From positions 2,542,001 through 2,606,000 of the forward strand of contig NZ_CP095742.1 of assembly GCF_023078495.1 (NCBI RefSeq): a stretch of DNA of 64,000 nt, written 5' to 3'. The notes under the pieces were generated by a model. The model saw only the letters and a program-made list of their open reading frames with translations. It had not been told where the DNA came from and did no database searches. The DNA is from Luteibacter aegosomatissinici. Lineage in GTDB: Bacteria; Pseudomonadota; Gammaproteobacteria; Xanthomonadales; Rhodanobacteraceae. The translations under genes were made by a program, and so were the position numbers. Positions 8,738 through 16,914 of this stretch are shown here, piece after piece (the first letter of the stretch is position 1; the number at the start of each line of letters is the position of its first letter).

Positions 8738-9382
8738 ATGACTAAAACCCTCGACCACATCGATCCCGCCCTGCTCGCCTCGCGCGCGGATGCCATTGCG
8801 GATGCCGCCCGTGAACTGGCCGCGTTCGGCTGGACACCCGCCACGAGCAGCAACTTCTCGATGCGCCTGGACCACGACCTTGCCGCGATTACGATCTCGG
8901 GGCGCGATAAGGGCAAGCTGGGACGCGACGACATCATGGTCGTCGACATGGATGGGAAGGCCGTGGGCAGCGACGCGCGCCCCTCCGCGGAAACCGGGCT
9001 GCACACCCAGATCTACAAGCGCTACCCCGACGCCAACGTGGTCCTGCACACCCACTCGCGCACGCAGAGCGTGGCTTCGCGCCTGTTTGCCAGCGAAGGC
9101 CGTGTGCACCTGGAGGGCTGGGAGCTGCAAAAGGCCATCTCCGGTTACACCACGCACGAAAGCGTGCTCGATATCCCTGTTTTCCCCAACACCCAGCACA
9201 TGCCCGAGCTCGAGGCCCAGGTCGACGCCTGGATCGACAGCGGCAAGCCGCTCTACGCCTACCTGATCAACGGCCACGGTATCTATACCTGGGGCCGTGA
9301 CATGGCCGAGACGCGCCGCCACCTCGAGGCCCTCGAATTCCTGCTGGGCTGCGAACTTGACCTTCGGAGGCTTTCCCCGTGA
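8738..9382 (+). CDS. mtnB: methylthioribulose-1-phosphate dehydratase
   Basis: A 214-residue class II aldolase-fold zinc enzyme that dehydrates 5-methylthioribulose-1-phosphate in methionine salvage. TSSNFSMR (about residues 37-43), E85 and the zinc ligands in VLHTHSR (H104, H106), with a third His in NGHGIYTWG, match MtnB. The downstream mtnD start overlaps the stop by four bases. There is almost no Shine-Dalgarno sequence because the operator palindrome occupies that position, suggesting a very short 5' leader. MtnA and MtnK/MtnP are not in the window, so earlier steps must be encoded elsewhere. Confidence 0.95.
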   Translation: MTKTLDHIDPALLASRADAIADAARELAAFGWTPATSSNFSMRLDHDLAAITISGRDKGKLGRDDIMVVDMDGKAVGSDARPSAETGLHTQIYKRYPDANVVLHTHSRTQSVASRLFASEGRVHLEGWELQKAISGYTTHESVLDIPVFPNTQHMPELEAQVDAWIDSGKPLYAYLINGHGIYTWGRDMAETRRHLEALEFLLGCELDLRRLSP

Positions 9383-9945
9383 GCCGTCTGCGCGTTTACG
9401 ACGAAACCAACCACACCCCGCTCATCACGCTCACCGACCATGCGGACATCGCCCGTGAGCTGAATGCCATTGGCGTGCGTTTTGAACAGTGGGAGGCCAG
9501 CCAGCCGATCCAGCCCGGCGCCAGCCAGGAGGACGTCATCGCGGCGTACCGCAGCGATATCGACCGCCTGATGAAAGAGAACGGCTACCAGGCCGTGGAC
9601 GTCATCAGCCTCAAGCCCGACCACCCGGACCGCGCTGCGTTTCGCTCGAAGTTCCTGAACGAGCACACCCACAGCGAGGATGAAGTGCGCTTCTTCGTCG
9701 CCGGTGCCGGCCAGTTCACCCTGCACAAGAATGGCAAGGTATTCGAGGTGCTCTGTGAGAAGGGCGACCTCATCGGCGTGCCGGACGGCACACGCCACTG
9801 GTTCGACATGAGCGCCTCGCCCTACTTCGTGGCCATTCGCCTTTTCACGAATATCGAGGGCTGGGTCGCGAGCTTCACCGGCGAGGACATCGCCGAGCGT
9901 TTCCCGCGCATGGATCCCCACCCCTCGGCCGTCAGCGCGTCGTAA
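9379..9945 (+). CDS. mtnD: acireductone dioxygenase
   Basis: A 188-residue cupin metalloenzyme that oxidises acireductone to 2-keto-4-methylthiobutanoate and formate with Fe(II), or to off-pathway products with Ni(II). The 3-His-1-Glu metal site is complete: H96, H98, E102 (HTHSEDE) and H140 (GTRHW). It starts with GTG inside the mtnB stop (GTGA, four-base overlap) with GGAGG eight bases upstream, indicating translational coupling. Confidence 0.95.
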   Translation: MSRLRVYDETNHTPLITLTDHADIARELNAIGVRFEQWEASQPIQPGASQEDVIAAYRSDIDRLMKENGYQAVDVISLKPDHPDRAAFRSKFLNEHTHSEDEVRFFVAGAGQFTLHKNGKVFEVLCEKGDLIGVPDGTRHWFDMSASPYFVAIRLFTNIEGWVASFTGEDIAERFPRMDPHPSAVSAS

Positions 9946-9999
9946 AGGGCGCCCGGCTCGGCTATCCTGCGGCTCTCCCCGATCCGCAGGCTTTACCCC

Positions 10000-10683
10000 A
10001 TGTCCGATATCCGCGCCGTCCTCACCGACATCGAGGGCACGACCAGCTCGATTGATTTCGTAAAGGACGTGCTCTTCCCCTACGCCCGGCAACACCTGCC
10101 CGCCTTCGTGGAAACCCACGCAGACGAGCCGGAAGTGCAGCACTGGCTGCACGAGGCGGCAAAGGAAGCGGGCATCGTCGAGGCCTCGCGCACGGAGGTC
10201 ATCGACCTGCTGATCCGCTGGATCGATGAAGACCGCAAGGCCACGCCGCTCAAGGCGCTGCAGGGCATGATCTGGCGCGAAGGCTACGAGGCGAAGGCGT
10301 ACGTCTCGCATATGTATCCTGAGGTCGCGACCCGCCTCAAGACGTGGCACGACCAGGGACTGAAGCTGTACGTGTACTCCTCGGGATCCGTGCCCGCGCA
10401 GAAGCTCATGTTCGGCTTCAGCGAAAGCGGCGATCTCACGCCCCTGTTCTCAGGCTATTTCGACACCCAGACAGGTCATAAGCGCGACCCGGACTCCTAC
10501 CGCCGCATCGCGGAGGCCATTGGCCTCCCGGCCGCCCAGGTGTTGTTCCTGTCCGATATCCGCGAGGAGCTGGACGCCGCGCGCGAAGCCGGCATGCGCA
10601 CCACGCACCTCCTGCGCCCGCCGCTAGCCATGATCGATGCAGGCCACCCGGCCGTGGCGGATTTCAATGCCATCCAGCCTTGA
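10000..10683 (+). CDS. mtnC: enolase-phosphatase (acireductone synthase)
   Basis: A 227-residue HAD-family bifunctional enzyme that enolises and dephosphorylates the diketo intermediate to acireductone, immediately upstream of the MtnD step. The HAD nucleophile motif is at residues 10-14 (DIEGT), followed by VYSSGS and FLSDIREEL. The 54-base gap after mtnD contains a 7-bp hairpin (9966-9972 with 9984-9990) ten bases before the start, which could modulate translation or processing. The C13 peptidase gene overlaps its 3' end by 17 bases. Confidence 0.95.
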   Translation: MSDIRAVLTDIEGTTSSIDFVKDVLFPYARQHLPAFVETHADEPEVQHWLHEAAKEAGIVEASRTEVIDLLIRWIDEDRKATPLKALQGMIWREGYEAKAYVSHMYPEVATRLKTWHDQGLKLYVYSSGSVPAQKLMFGFSESGDLTPLFSGYFDTQTGHKRDPDSYRRIAEAIGLPAAQVLFLSDIREELDAAREAGMRTTHLLRPPLAMIDAGHPAVADFNAIQP

Positions 10684-11776
10684 TCCCCGCCGCCGCACGG
10701 CTATCTACACGCTGGCGGGCTTTATCGCCGGGGCCTTGCTGACGGCAGCGATACTCAACTTCGGGCCCCGGCCCGTCGTGACGGGCGTGGCGCCGGTCGC
10801 CCCATCGCCGGCCTCCACGGCGGCACTACCCTCCGCGTCGGCAACGTCGGCGCGCGCCACTGTCGCCGTGGCGGCGTCTGCGCCCGCGCCGTCCTCCACC
10901 GCCCCCGATGCCGACGCCGAGAGCGATGCCGGGGACGATCAGGGCGCCCAACTCGATGTGGATAGCTGGCCGCAGGACGCTCCCTCGCCGGAGCAGGTGT
11001 TCGCTGCTCAGCCAGGCGCGTTGCAGGCAGCGCTTGGTCGGCTGGCAAAGCGGACGCCAGGCAAGCCCAACGTCTATGCCGTGGCATTTGGCGCGGATGG
11101 GTCCGAGGATGTCTTCCGCAATGAAGCCGAGTACGTCGACAAGCTGATGACCACGCGTTTCGGCAGCCCGGCGCACACCCTGGTGCTGGAGAACAACCCG
11201 GCCACGCTCTCGTCGCATCCCCTGGCGAGCTGGACCAACCTGGAAGGCGCCGTGGATGGCCTGGCCAAGGTCATGAATCCGAAGGAAGACATCCTTCTCG
11301 TCTACATCGCCACGCACGGCGGCAGTGACCACAGCTTGCTGGTGGACATGGACCCAATTCCACTCGACCAGCTCGACCCGGATGGCCTGGCACAGATCCT
11401 GGCCAAACACGATTTCCGCTGGAAGGTGGTGGTGGTCAATGCCTGCTATTCGGGTGGTTACCTGCCCAAGCTACGTGGTAACGGCACACTGGTGCTGGCC
11501 TCCGCGCGTACCGATCGCACCTCGTTCGGCTGCGGCACGGATTCGGATATCACCTACTTCGGCCACGCCTGGCTCGAGAATGGCCTGAACGCGACGCCGG
11601 ATTTCGTCGATGCCTTCAACAAGGCGAAGGTCGATATCGCCGATTGGGAAAAGCGCGATGCGGTCACACCGTCGGAGCCGCAAATCGACATCGGCACGGG
11701 CATCGAAGACAAGCTGGCCGCATGGCGCAAGGTCGCGAAGATCGGCCCAGCCGTTCCGTTCGCTCCGGCAAAATAG
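10667..11776 (+). CDS. C13-family (legumain-like) cysteine peptidase, membrane-anchored
   Basis: A 369-residue protein with a positively charged N-terminus and one transmembrane anchor (about residues 10-30), then a long Ala/Pro/Ser-rich linker (about 35-85) and a caspase-fold peptidase C13 domain. The catalytic pair is H217 in IATHGGSDH and C260 in VNACYSGGY, both in the correct caspase/legumain context. The topology places the catalytic domain in the periplasm. It starts within mtnC and is probably co-transcribed with methionine salvage, though a functional link is not obvious. Substrate unknown. Confidence 0.85.
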   Translation: MPSSLDPRRRTAIYTLAGFIAGALLTAAILNFGPRPVVTGVAPVAPSPASTAALPSASATSARATVAVAASAPAPSSTAPDADAESDAGDDQGAQLDVDSWPQDAPSPEQVFAAQPGALQAALGRLAKRTPGKPNVYAVAFGADGSEDVFRNEAEYVDKLMTTRFGSPAHTLVLENNPATLSSHPLASWTNLEGAVDGLAKVMNPKEDILLVYIATHGGSDHSLLVDMDPIPLDQLDPDGLAQILAKHDFRWKVVVVNACYSGGYLPKLRGNGTLVLASARTDRTSFGCGTDSDITYFGHAWLENGLNATPDFVDAFNKAKVDIADWEKRDAVTPSEPQIDIGTGIEDKLAAWRKVAKIGPAVPFAPAK

Positions 11777-11780
11777 CTCT

Positions 11781-11808
11781 TGTAGGAGCGCGCTAGCGCG
11801 CTCCTACA
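11781..11808. repeat. REP pair, compact palindrome
   Basis: TGTAGGAGCGCG directly abuts its inverse through CTAG, a near-perfect 28-base palindrome without spacer. It lies between the convergent C13 peptidase and mtnU genes, where it may serve as a terminator for both. Confidence 0.85.
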
Positions 11809-11811
11809 CGA

Positions 11812-12612
11812 TCAATCGGCTTTCAGCGAAAACGGGTCGGCATCCATCCACGCCGGGAAGCGCTCGCGGTGTGCAAGTAGCGGCGCCGGATCGATGTTTA
11901 CCGTCACGACCTGCTCGACAGGGCCAAGCTCCACCAGCGGCTCGCCGACCGGATCGATGATCGCGCTATCGCCGGCGTACGGGTGGTCATTGCCATCCAC
12001 GCCCACCCGGTTCACGCCAATGGTGTATGCCAGGTTTTCAATAGCCCGGGCGCGCAGCAGCGTGCGCCACGGCCCGCGCCGCGGCGAAGGCCAGTTCGCT
12101 ACGAACAGCGCGAGGTCGTAATCCATGCCACCGGCGGCCGTTTCATTGCGGCCATTGCGCAGCCACACCGGGAAACGCAGGTCGTAGCAAACCTGCGGCA
12201 GGATCCGCCAGCCCCTCAGCTCTACGATCAGGCGCTCGCGGCCCCCGCCGTAACGGGTATGTTCGCCAGCCATGCGGAACAGATGGCGCTTGTCGTAGTA
12301 CGCCAGATCCCCGTTCGGCGAGGCCCACATCAGGCGGTTGTAGACCGTCTCGCCTTCACGGATTACCAGGCTACCGGTGATGGTCGCGTTCACTTCAGCA
12401 GCCAGTGCGCGCAGCCAGGCGACGCTCTCGCCATCCATCGTCTCGGCATTGCCGAGGGTGTCATTCGTGAACCCCGAAAGAAACGTCTCCGGCAGAACGA
12501 ACAGATCGCTTTGCGGCGCGCTACGCACCAGGCCGCCGTAATACGCGCGATTGGCCGGCGCGTCATGCCAGCGGGTGGCGCCCTGGACAAGCGAGACGGT
12601 CAGAGTTTGCAC
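11812..12612 (-). CDS. mtnU: omega-amidase of nitrilase family (methionine salvage-linked)
   Basis: A 266-residue carbon-nitrogen hydrolase of the YafV/omega-amidase group, which deamidates the alpha-ketoglutaramate or alpha-ketosuccinamate left when a Gln/Asn-dependent transaminase makes methionine. The catalytic triad is E42 (LPETFLSGF), K108 (YYDKRHLF) and C142 (QVCYDLRFP). The chosen start is GTG 12612, with GGAG five bases upstream, overlapping the 3' end of the aminotransferase by 13 bases; an open frame extends further but reads antisense-like. The pairing with mtnE fits the last step of salvage. Confidence 0.85.
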   Translation of the reverse strand: MQTLTVSLVQGATRWHDAPANRAYYGGLVRSAPQSDLFVLPETFLSGFTNDTLGNAETMDGESVAWLRALAAEVNATITGSLVIREGETVYNRLMWASPNGDLAYYDKRHLFRMAGEHTRYGGGRERLIVELRGWRILPQVCYDLRFPVWLRNGRNETAAGGMDYDLALFVANWPSPRRGPWRTLLRARAIENLAYTIGVNRVGVDGNDHPYAGDSAIIDPVGEPLVELGPVEQVVTVNIDPAPLLAHRERFPAWMDADPFSLKAD

Positions 12613-13745
12613 AGGAGCTCCGCGGCGGCTTCCATGGTGGCGTCGTTCTTGGCGAAGCACAGGCGGACCAGGCGGGTATCCGGCGCCGTCTCGTAGAACG
12701 GGCTGAGCGGAATGGCGGCGACGCCACCTTCGCGAACCAGCCACTCACTGAAGTTGATGTCATCCACATCGCGGATGGCGCTGTAATCGACGAGCTGGAA
12801 GTAGCCACCCGGCACGTCGAGCAGCTTCAGCCGCGACGGCGCCAGGAGCTCACGGAAGCGATCGCGCTTGGCCTGGTAGAACGCAGGCAACTCCAGGTAA
12901 TGCGCCGGCGTGGACTCGAGGAACTCTGCGAAGGCCCACTGCGCCGGGTTGAAGGTGCAGAACGTAAGGTACTGGTGCACCTTGCGGAACTCGGCGGTGA
13001 GCGCCTTCGGGGCCACGGCGTAACCGACCTTCCAGCCGGTGCAGTGGTAGGTCTTGCCGAACGACGACACCACGATGCTGCGCGCGGCAAGCTCCTCGTG
13101 GCGCAGCACACTCTGGTGATCCGCACCATCGAACACGATGTGCTCGTACACCTCGTCCGAAAGGACGACGATGGCCGTGTTGCGGATGATGGCCGCCAGC
13201 TCATCCAGATCGGCGCGCGACAGCACGGCACCCGACGGGTTGTGCGGTGAATTGATCAGGATCATGCGCGTCTTCGGCGTGATTGCCTCGCGAACACGCT
13301 GCCAGTTGATGCCGAACGACGGCAGTTCCAGCGGGATGTGTACCGCGACGGCGCCCTGCAGCTCAATGGCCGGCTCGTAGCTGTCGTAGCACGGGTCGAA
13401 CACGATGACTTCGTCGCCCGCGCGCACGACGGCGGCGATCGCCGAGAACAAGGCCTCGGTCGCGCCGGAGGTAACGGTCACTTCGGTATCCGGGCTCACC
13501 CGGTGGCCATACAGCCGCTCGGTCTTCAGGGCGATCTGCTCGCGCAGCTTCGGAATGCCGACGCCCGGCGCGTACTGGTTCTTGCCTTCGGCCATGGCGC
13601 GCGTGATGGCTTCACGCAGCGGTTCCGGCGGCTCGAAGTCCGGAAAGCCCTGGCCCAGGTTCACGGCCTTGTGCTCCAGCGCAAGCTGGCTCATGACGCT
13701 GAAAATGGTCGTACCGACCTTGGGAAGCTTGGTTTCGATCTGCAT
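12600..13745 (-). CDS. mtnE: PLP-dependent methionine aminotransferase (YbdL-like)
   Basis: A 381-residue class I/II aminotransferase that would transaminate 2-keto-4-methylthiobutanoate to methionine, the final salvage step. The PLP lysine is K231 in SSFGKTYHCTGW; D197 (LSDEVYEH) and N168 in SPHNPSG complete the cofactor site. The YbdL-type GQGFPDFEPP motif is at about 32-41. AAGGG precedes the ATG. The promoter region contains the palindrome shared with mtnB. The symbol follows pathway role and context; experimentally it could also accept aromatic amino acids. Confidence 0.85.
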   Translation of the reverse strand: MQIETKLPKVGTTIFSVMSQLALEHKAVNLGQGFPDFEPPEPLREAITRAMAEGKNQYAPGVGIPKLREQIALKTERLYGHRVSPDTEVTVTSGATEALFSAIAAVVRAGDEVIVFDPCYDSYEPAIELQGAVAVHIPLELPSFGINWQRVREAITPKTRMILINSPHNPSGAVLSRADLDELAAIIRNTAIVVLSDEVYEHIVFDGADHQSVLRHEELAARSIVVSSFGKTYHCTGWKVGYAVAPKALTAEFRKVHQYLTFCTFNPAQWAFAEFLESTPAHYLELPAFYQAKRDRFRELLAPSRLKLLDVPGGYFQLVDYSAIRDVDDINFSEWLVREGGVAAIPLSPFYETAPDTRLVRLCFAKNDATMEAAAELLCKL

Positions 13746-13754
13746 CGAACGCCC

Positions 13755-14783
13755 TTATTCGTTTGGACGGCCAAACGCGGCCGCATTTTCCGATCCTAAC
13801 ATGCGGCGCATGGCAACCGCGCCCCGGCTGGCCGGGTCGGCCGCCACCTTCTCGCAATCCTTGTGGAACTCGGCCTGCGCCTTGGGCAGCCGCTCGGCCA
13901 GGAAATCCACGAAGCTGCGCACGGCCGGCAGCAGGCCGCGGCGGCTCGGGTAGACGAAATGCAGCGTGCCCTGGGCCGTGGTGTATTCGGGTAGCACCCA
14001 CTCCAGCTGGCCCGTGCTCAGCATGGGCGCGCAGTAATCTTCCGGTAGCAGTGCCACGCCGCAGCACTGCACCGCGGCGGCGATCAGCACCGTGAAATCG
14101 CCACTGACCAGCCGCGGCTTCACCTCCACCGCTGCCTTCTTGCCGTTGGAATCGACCAGCTCCCATACCTGGGCACCCTCGTGCTCGTACATGCTGAGCG
14201 CGGGCAGTTGGGCGAGTTCTTCGAGCGATTTCGGGCGGCCGTGGCTATCCAGGAACTTCGGGCTGGCCACAAGCAAACTGCGCGCATAACCAATGCTGCG
14301 CAAGACCAGGGTCGCGTCGGTATCCAGCTTCTCGCGCACACGTACCGCTACGTCATAACCCTCGCCGATCAAATCCACCCTTCGATTGGTGGCGGTCAGG
14401 CGAACCTGCACCTTCGGATGTTCCAGCATGAAGGCCGGCAGCATGGGCCCCACGATGTTCTGGGCGATCGAGATGGGGCAGCTGATCCGGACGATGCCGC
14501 GCGGTTCGGTGCGCAGCTCGTCGACAGCGTCCTGCGCTGCCTTGGCCTCCTCAAGCACCGCCCGGCAGTGTTGGTAGAAGCGCTCGCCAATCTCAGTGAC
14601 CACGAAACGGCGCGTGGTGCGCTGGAGCAGGCGTACGCCCAAACGGTCCTCCAGCTGGGCAATCCGCTTGGACAGCCTCGATTTGGGAATCCCTAGCGCG
14701 CGTCCAGCAGCGGAAAAGCCGCCGTGCTCGACCACGGAGGCAAAGAAATACAGGTCGTTCAGGTCTTGCAGGGCGCCTTCCAT
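13755..14783 (-). CDS. LysR-family transcriptional regulator
   Basis: A 342-residue regulator with the N-terminal winged HTH at about residues 8-68 (FSAAGRALGIPKSRLSKRIAQLE) and a periplasmic-binding-like effector domain. LysR proteins are usually near 300 residues; here about 35 extra C-terminal residues are encoded by DNA that also contains the mtnE operator, so gene end and promoter overlap. It lies divergent from azoR, 130 bases between starts, the classic layout for a regulator of a quinone/azo reductase. It is nine bases upstream of mtnE on the same strand, so read-through is possible. Confidence 0.88.
   Translation of the reverse strand: MEGALQDLNDLYFFASVVEHGGFSAAGRALGIPKSRLSKRIAQLEDRLGVRLLQRTTRRFVVTEIGERFYQHCRAVLEEAKAAQDAVDELRTEPRGIVRISCPISIAQNIVGPMLPAFMLEHPKVQVRLTATNRRVDLIGEGYDVAVRVREKLDTDATLVLRSIGYARSLLVASPKFLDSHGRPKSLEELAQLPALSMYEHEGAQVWELVDSNGKKAAVEVKPRLVSGDFTVLIAAAVQCCGVALLPEDYCAPMLSTGQLEWVLPEYTTAQGTLHFVYPSRRGLLPAVRSFVDFLAERLPKAQAEFHKDCEKVAADPASRGAVAMRRMLGSENAAAFGRPNE
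13760..13777. promoter_or_regulatory. candidate methionine-salvage operator
   Basis: The palindrome CGTTTGG-ACGG-CCAAACG is perfect in both arms and ends 15 bases upstream of the mtnE start. It lies within the last codons of the LysR gene. It pairs in sequence with the site at 8720-8735 in front of mtnB. Confidence 0.5.
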
Positions 14784-14811
14784 CGGGGCATGCCTCGGTC
14801 GTTTCCTATCC

Positions 14812-14855
14812 GGAACAATCAGTCTACTCCATGCCGACTAATCAAGTGATTGTCC
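14812..14855. promoter_or_regulatory. putative LysR-binding region between lysR and azoR
   Basis: Inverted segments GGAACAATCA (14812-14821) and TGATTGTCC (14847-14855) flank the middle of the divergent intergenic region, with ATCAAGTGAT overlapping the right arm. The position is right for autoregulation and azoR activation by the adjacent LysR protein; binding is inferred only. Confidence 0.35.
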
Positions 14856-14913
14856 GAGGCGTACCTTTTTCCCATTCCCGCTCACCGCGGGACCGACGAA
14901 ACGAGGACCTGCC

Positions 14914-15495
14914 ATGAAACTCCTGCACATCGACGCCAGCGCCCTGGGCGCCCATTCCGTCTCGCGCGGCCTGACCCAGGCCATCGTCTCGGAGTTCGTG
15001 AACAATCACCCGGGCACCGAGGTTACGTACCGCGACCTGCATGCCACCCCGCTCGCCCACTGGGGCCTGCCGGCCGGTGAAGACGACCCGAACGCCGCCG
15101 AAGCGGCCAAGGTCATGGAAGAATTCCTGGCGGCGGATGTCGTCGTGATCGGCGCCCCGATGTACAACTTCAGCATCACCAGCTCCCTGAAGGCCTGGAT
15201 CGACCGCATCGCCGTGGCCGGCAAGACCTTCCGCTACACCGCGAACGGCCCCGAGGGCCTGGCCGGCGGCAAGCGCGTCATCATTGCCTCCAGCCGCGGC
15301 GGTATCTACAGCGCTGGCCCGGCCGCTGGCATGGATTTCCAGGAGCCGTACCTGCGTGCGGTACTGGGCTTCCTGGGCGTCACGGATATCGAGTTCGTCC
15401 GCGCCGAAGGCGTGGCCATGAGCGATGACCACAAGGCGCAAGCGGTTGAGACCGCGGTCGCCGGGATTGGTGGGTTGCTGCGCAAGGCGGCTTGA
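14914..15495 (+). CDS. azoR: FMN-dependent NADH:quinone/azo oxidoreductase
   Basis: A 193-residue flavodoxin-fold enzyme that reduces quinones and azo bonds by two-electron transfer from NAD(P)H, protecting against thiol and quinone stress. The FMN phosphate-binding loop is near residues 8-17 ([10 protein letters not shown]), and the AzoR motif [17 protein letters not shown] is at about 80-96. The length matches the family (about 200). It is monocistronic, ends before a REP pair, and is divergent from a LysR gene that probably controls it. Confidence 0.92.
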   Translation: MKLLHIDASALGAHSVSRGLTQAIVSEFVNNHPGTEVTYRDLHATPLAHWGLPAGEDDPNAAEAAKVMEEFLAADVVVIGAPMYNFSITSSLKAWIDRIAVAGKTFRYTANGPEGLAGGKRVIIASSRGGIYSAGPAAGMDFQEPYLRAVLGFLGVTDIEFVRAEGVAMSDDHKAQAVETAVAGIGGLLRKAA

Positions 15496-15506
15496 TCGCG
15501 GACTGA

Positions 15507-15582
15507 ATCGCGCGCAAGCGCGCTCCTACAAGAGCCACCGTTGCGGCGGAGCGGCAACTGTAGGAGCGCGCTTGCGTGCGAT
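15507..15582. repeat. REP pair (inverted)
   Basis: The reverse unit (15507-15530) and forward unit (15559-15582) are arranged tail to tail around a 28-base spacer, after azoR and before a convergent small gene. Confidence 0.85.
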
Positions 15583-15605
15583 CACCCTCTCACGGGCGCC
15601 GCAGC

Positions 15606-15752
15606 TCAACTACCCTGCTTGCCCGGCTTCTTCTCGGGCATGTTCTGGTGCTCCTTCGGGTGGCCTTCCCCCGGGATGTGTTCCTTGCCGGTTCGCGGCT
15701 TCGGGTTATCTTCCTTGTAGCCCGGGGTTTCCTGTTTACCGTCATTCGTCAT
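15606..15752 (-). CDS. small hydrophilic lysine/proline-rich protein
   Basis: A 48-residue protein starting MTNDGKQETPGYKEDNPKP and rich in Lys, Pro, Gly, Glu and His, without hydrophobic segments, so probably soluble and disordered. GGAGG lies about eight bases before the ATG, a strong ribosome-binding site. It begins 19 bases after the metallothionein stop and is probably co-transcribed. The function is not recognised; the context suggests metal or stress response. Confidence 0.65.
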   Translation of the reverse strand: MTNDGKQETPGYKEDNPKPRTGKEHIPGEGHPKEHQNMPEKKPGKQGS

Positions 15753-15771
15753 CACATCCGCCTCCTCCGCG

Positions 15772-15930
15772 TCAGTGTCGTTGCTGGCAGGCGGCATGGC
15801 CGCACTCGCACGTGCCACCGACGTTTTGCGTCTCTGCCGCCATGCGGCAGGCCTCGCTGCAATACTCACGCGATACGGGCACCTGGCAGCCACAACCGGT
15901 GTGGTCGCAAGGCTTGGTCGGTTCGCTCAT
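15772..15930 (-). CDS. bacterial metallothionein-like protein
   Basis: A 52-residue cysteine-rich protein with eight Cys (8, 13, 15, 24, 28, 41, 43, 48) and His 10, 45 and 52. The arrangement CxxxxCxC, then YCSEAC, then CECGHAAC matches bacterial metallothioneins of the SmtA/BmtA type, which bind Zn or Cd in a Cys/His cluster. GGAG precedes the ATG by eight bases. The first gene of a two-gene unit with the small protein downstream. Its shortness makes it easy to miss. No MerR or SmtB-type regulator is next to it. Confidence 0.85.
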   Translation of the reverse strand: MSEPTKPCDHTGCGCQVPVSREYCSEACRMAAETQNVGGTCECGHAACQQRH

Positions 15931-15981
15931 TGCCACGTCTCCGGGCGTTCAGTCCGTCCCGAAGCCTGCGCGGCCCGGCGT

Positions 15982-16914
15982 CTATTTTTCGTTACCAGCC
16001 GGCGAAGCTGCGTGCGCATCCTGTGCCGCCCAGCCCTGCGCTTCGACCAACAGTCCGCTCAGGCTGCGCACATCCTGCAGATTGTGCGCAGCCACCCGCG
16101 CCAGGTCGGCAGACGAGCCGCCCCGCAGGTAGGTCAGCCAGGCGCGCGGAGCTTCGGAGCCCGGCAAGTCATCTTCGCGAACGATGCGCAGAAGCTTGCG
16201 CTCGGCCGTCTGCATCTTGCAGTTTTCCCACACATGCCGAAACCGGCGGCGCATCGGGTGCAGCAGGTCGACGTGGGTTAATCCGCTGAGTGGGTTCGGC
16301 ATACGGGCCAGACGGTAGCGGGTCGCCAACAACGGTGCGTCATAGGATTTGCCGTTGTAGCTGACGAGCACCGTATGGGTTCCGACCCAGCTGGCAAACG
16401 CGGTCAACATGGCCGATTCCGCCGCCATGCTGGTCATGTACAGCTGGCGCACCCGCAGCTGGCCCCCATGCCAATCCGCGGCACCGATCATGAAGGCACG
16501 CGTGCCCGTGCCGCCGGCCAGCCCCGTTGTTTCCGTATCGAAGTGCAGCAAATGCTCGCGGCGGGCCGTCGCCAGGCGGGCGAAGGAAAGGTCGAACTCA
16601 ACCGGCGGCTCAGGCCAGGCCGTGGTGTATTCGAGGTAACGCAACCCGGGTGAAATCTCTTCACCCGGAACGTCGCGCGTCATGGGCCGTGGCGCCACCG
16701 GCCTGACCATGCCCAGGCGTTCACGCACGCCTGCCATGCGGCGCAAGGCGGCCAGATCCACGGGTCCACCTGGGTTCCTCGCGGCCACGCCGGAAGGGCC
16801 GGTGCCCTGAGACTTCATGGACCCCGTGGCGCCGGCCGTGGCCGACGATCCGCCCACCCCTTGGGCACCCGCTTGTTTACGCAGCGCCGCGAGCCTGGCC
16901 GCAAGGTCGCTCAC
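15982..16914 (-). CDS. mrfB: MrfB/YprB-like DEDD exonuclease
   Basis: A 310-residue ribonuclease H-like 3'-5' exonuclease. The first acidic motif is D126-T-E128 in FDTETTGLAGG; SYNGKSYDAPLL supplies the second and HNLQDVRSL the third, so the DEDD site appears intact. The N-terminal 80 residues are low-complexity (Ala/Gly/Ser/Pro). B. subtilis MrfB has an extra C-terminal TPR region that is missing here. It overlaps the MrfA helicase gene by four bases. In B. subtilis MrfAB removes mitomycin C adducts independently of UvrABC; the same role is inferred here. Confidence 0.8.
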   Translation of the reverse strand: MSDLAARLAALRKQAGAQGVGGSSATAGATGSMKSQGTGPSGVAARNPGGPVDLAALRRMAGVRERLGMVRPVAPRPMTRDVPGEEISPGLRYLEYTTAWPEPPVEFDLSFARLATARREHLLHFDTETTGLAGGTGTRAFMIGAADWHGGQLRVRQLYMTSMAAESAMLTAFASWVGTHTVLVSYNGKSYDAPLLATRYRLARMPNPLSGLTHVDLLHPMRRRFRHVWENCKMQTAERKLLRIVREDDLPGSEAPRAWLTYLRGGSSADLARVAAHNLQDVRSLSGLLVEAQGWAAQDAHAASPAGNEK

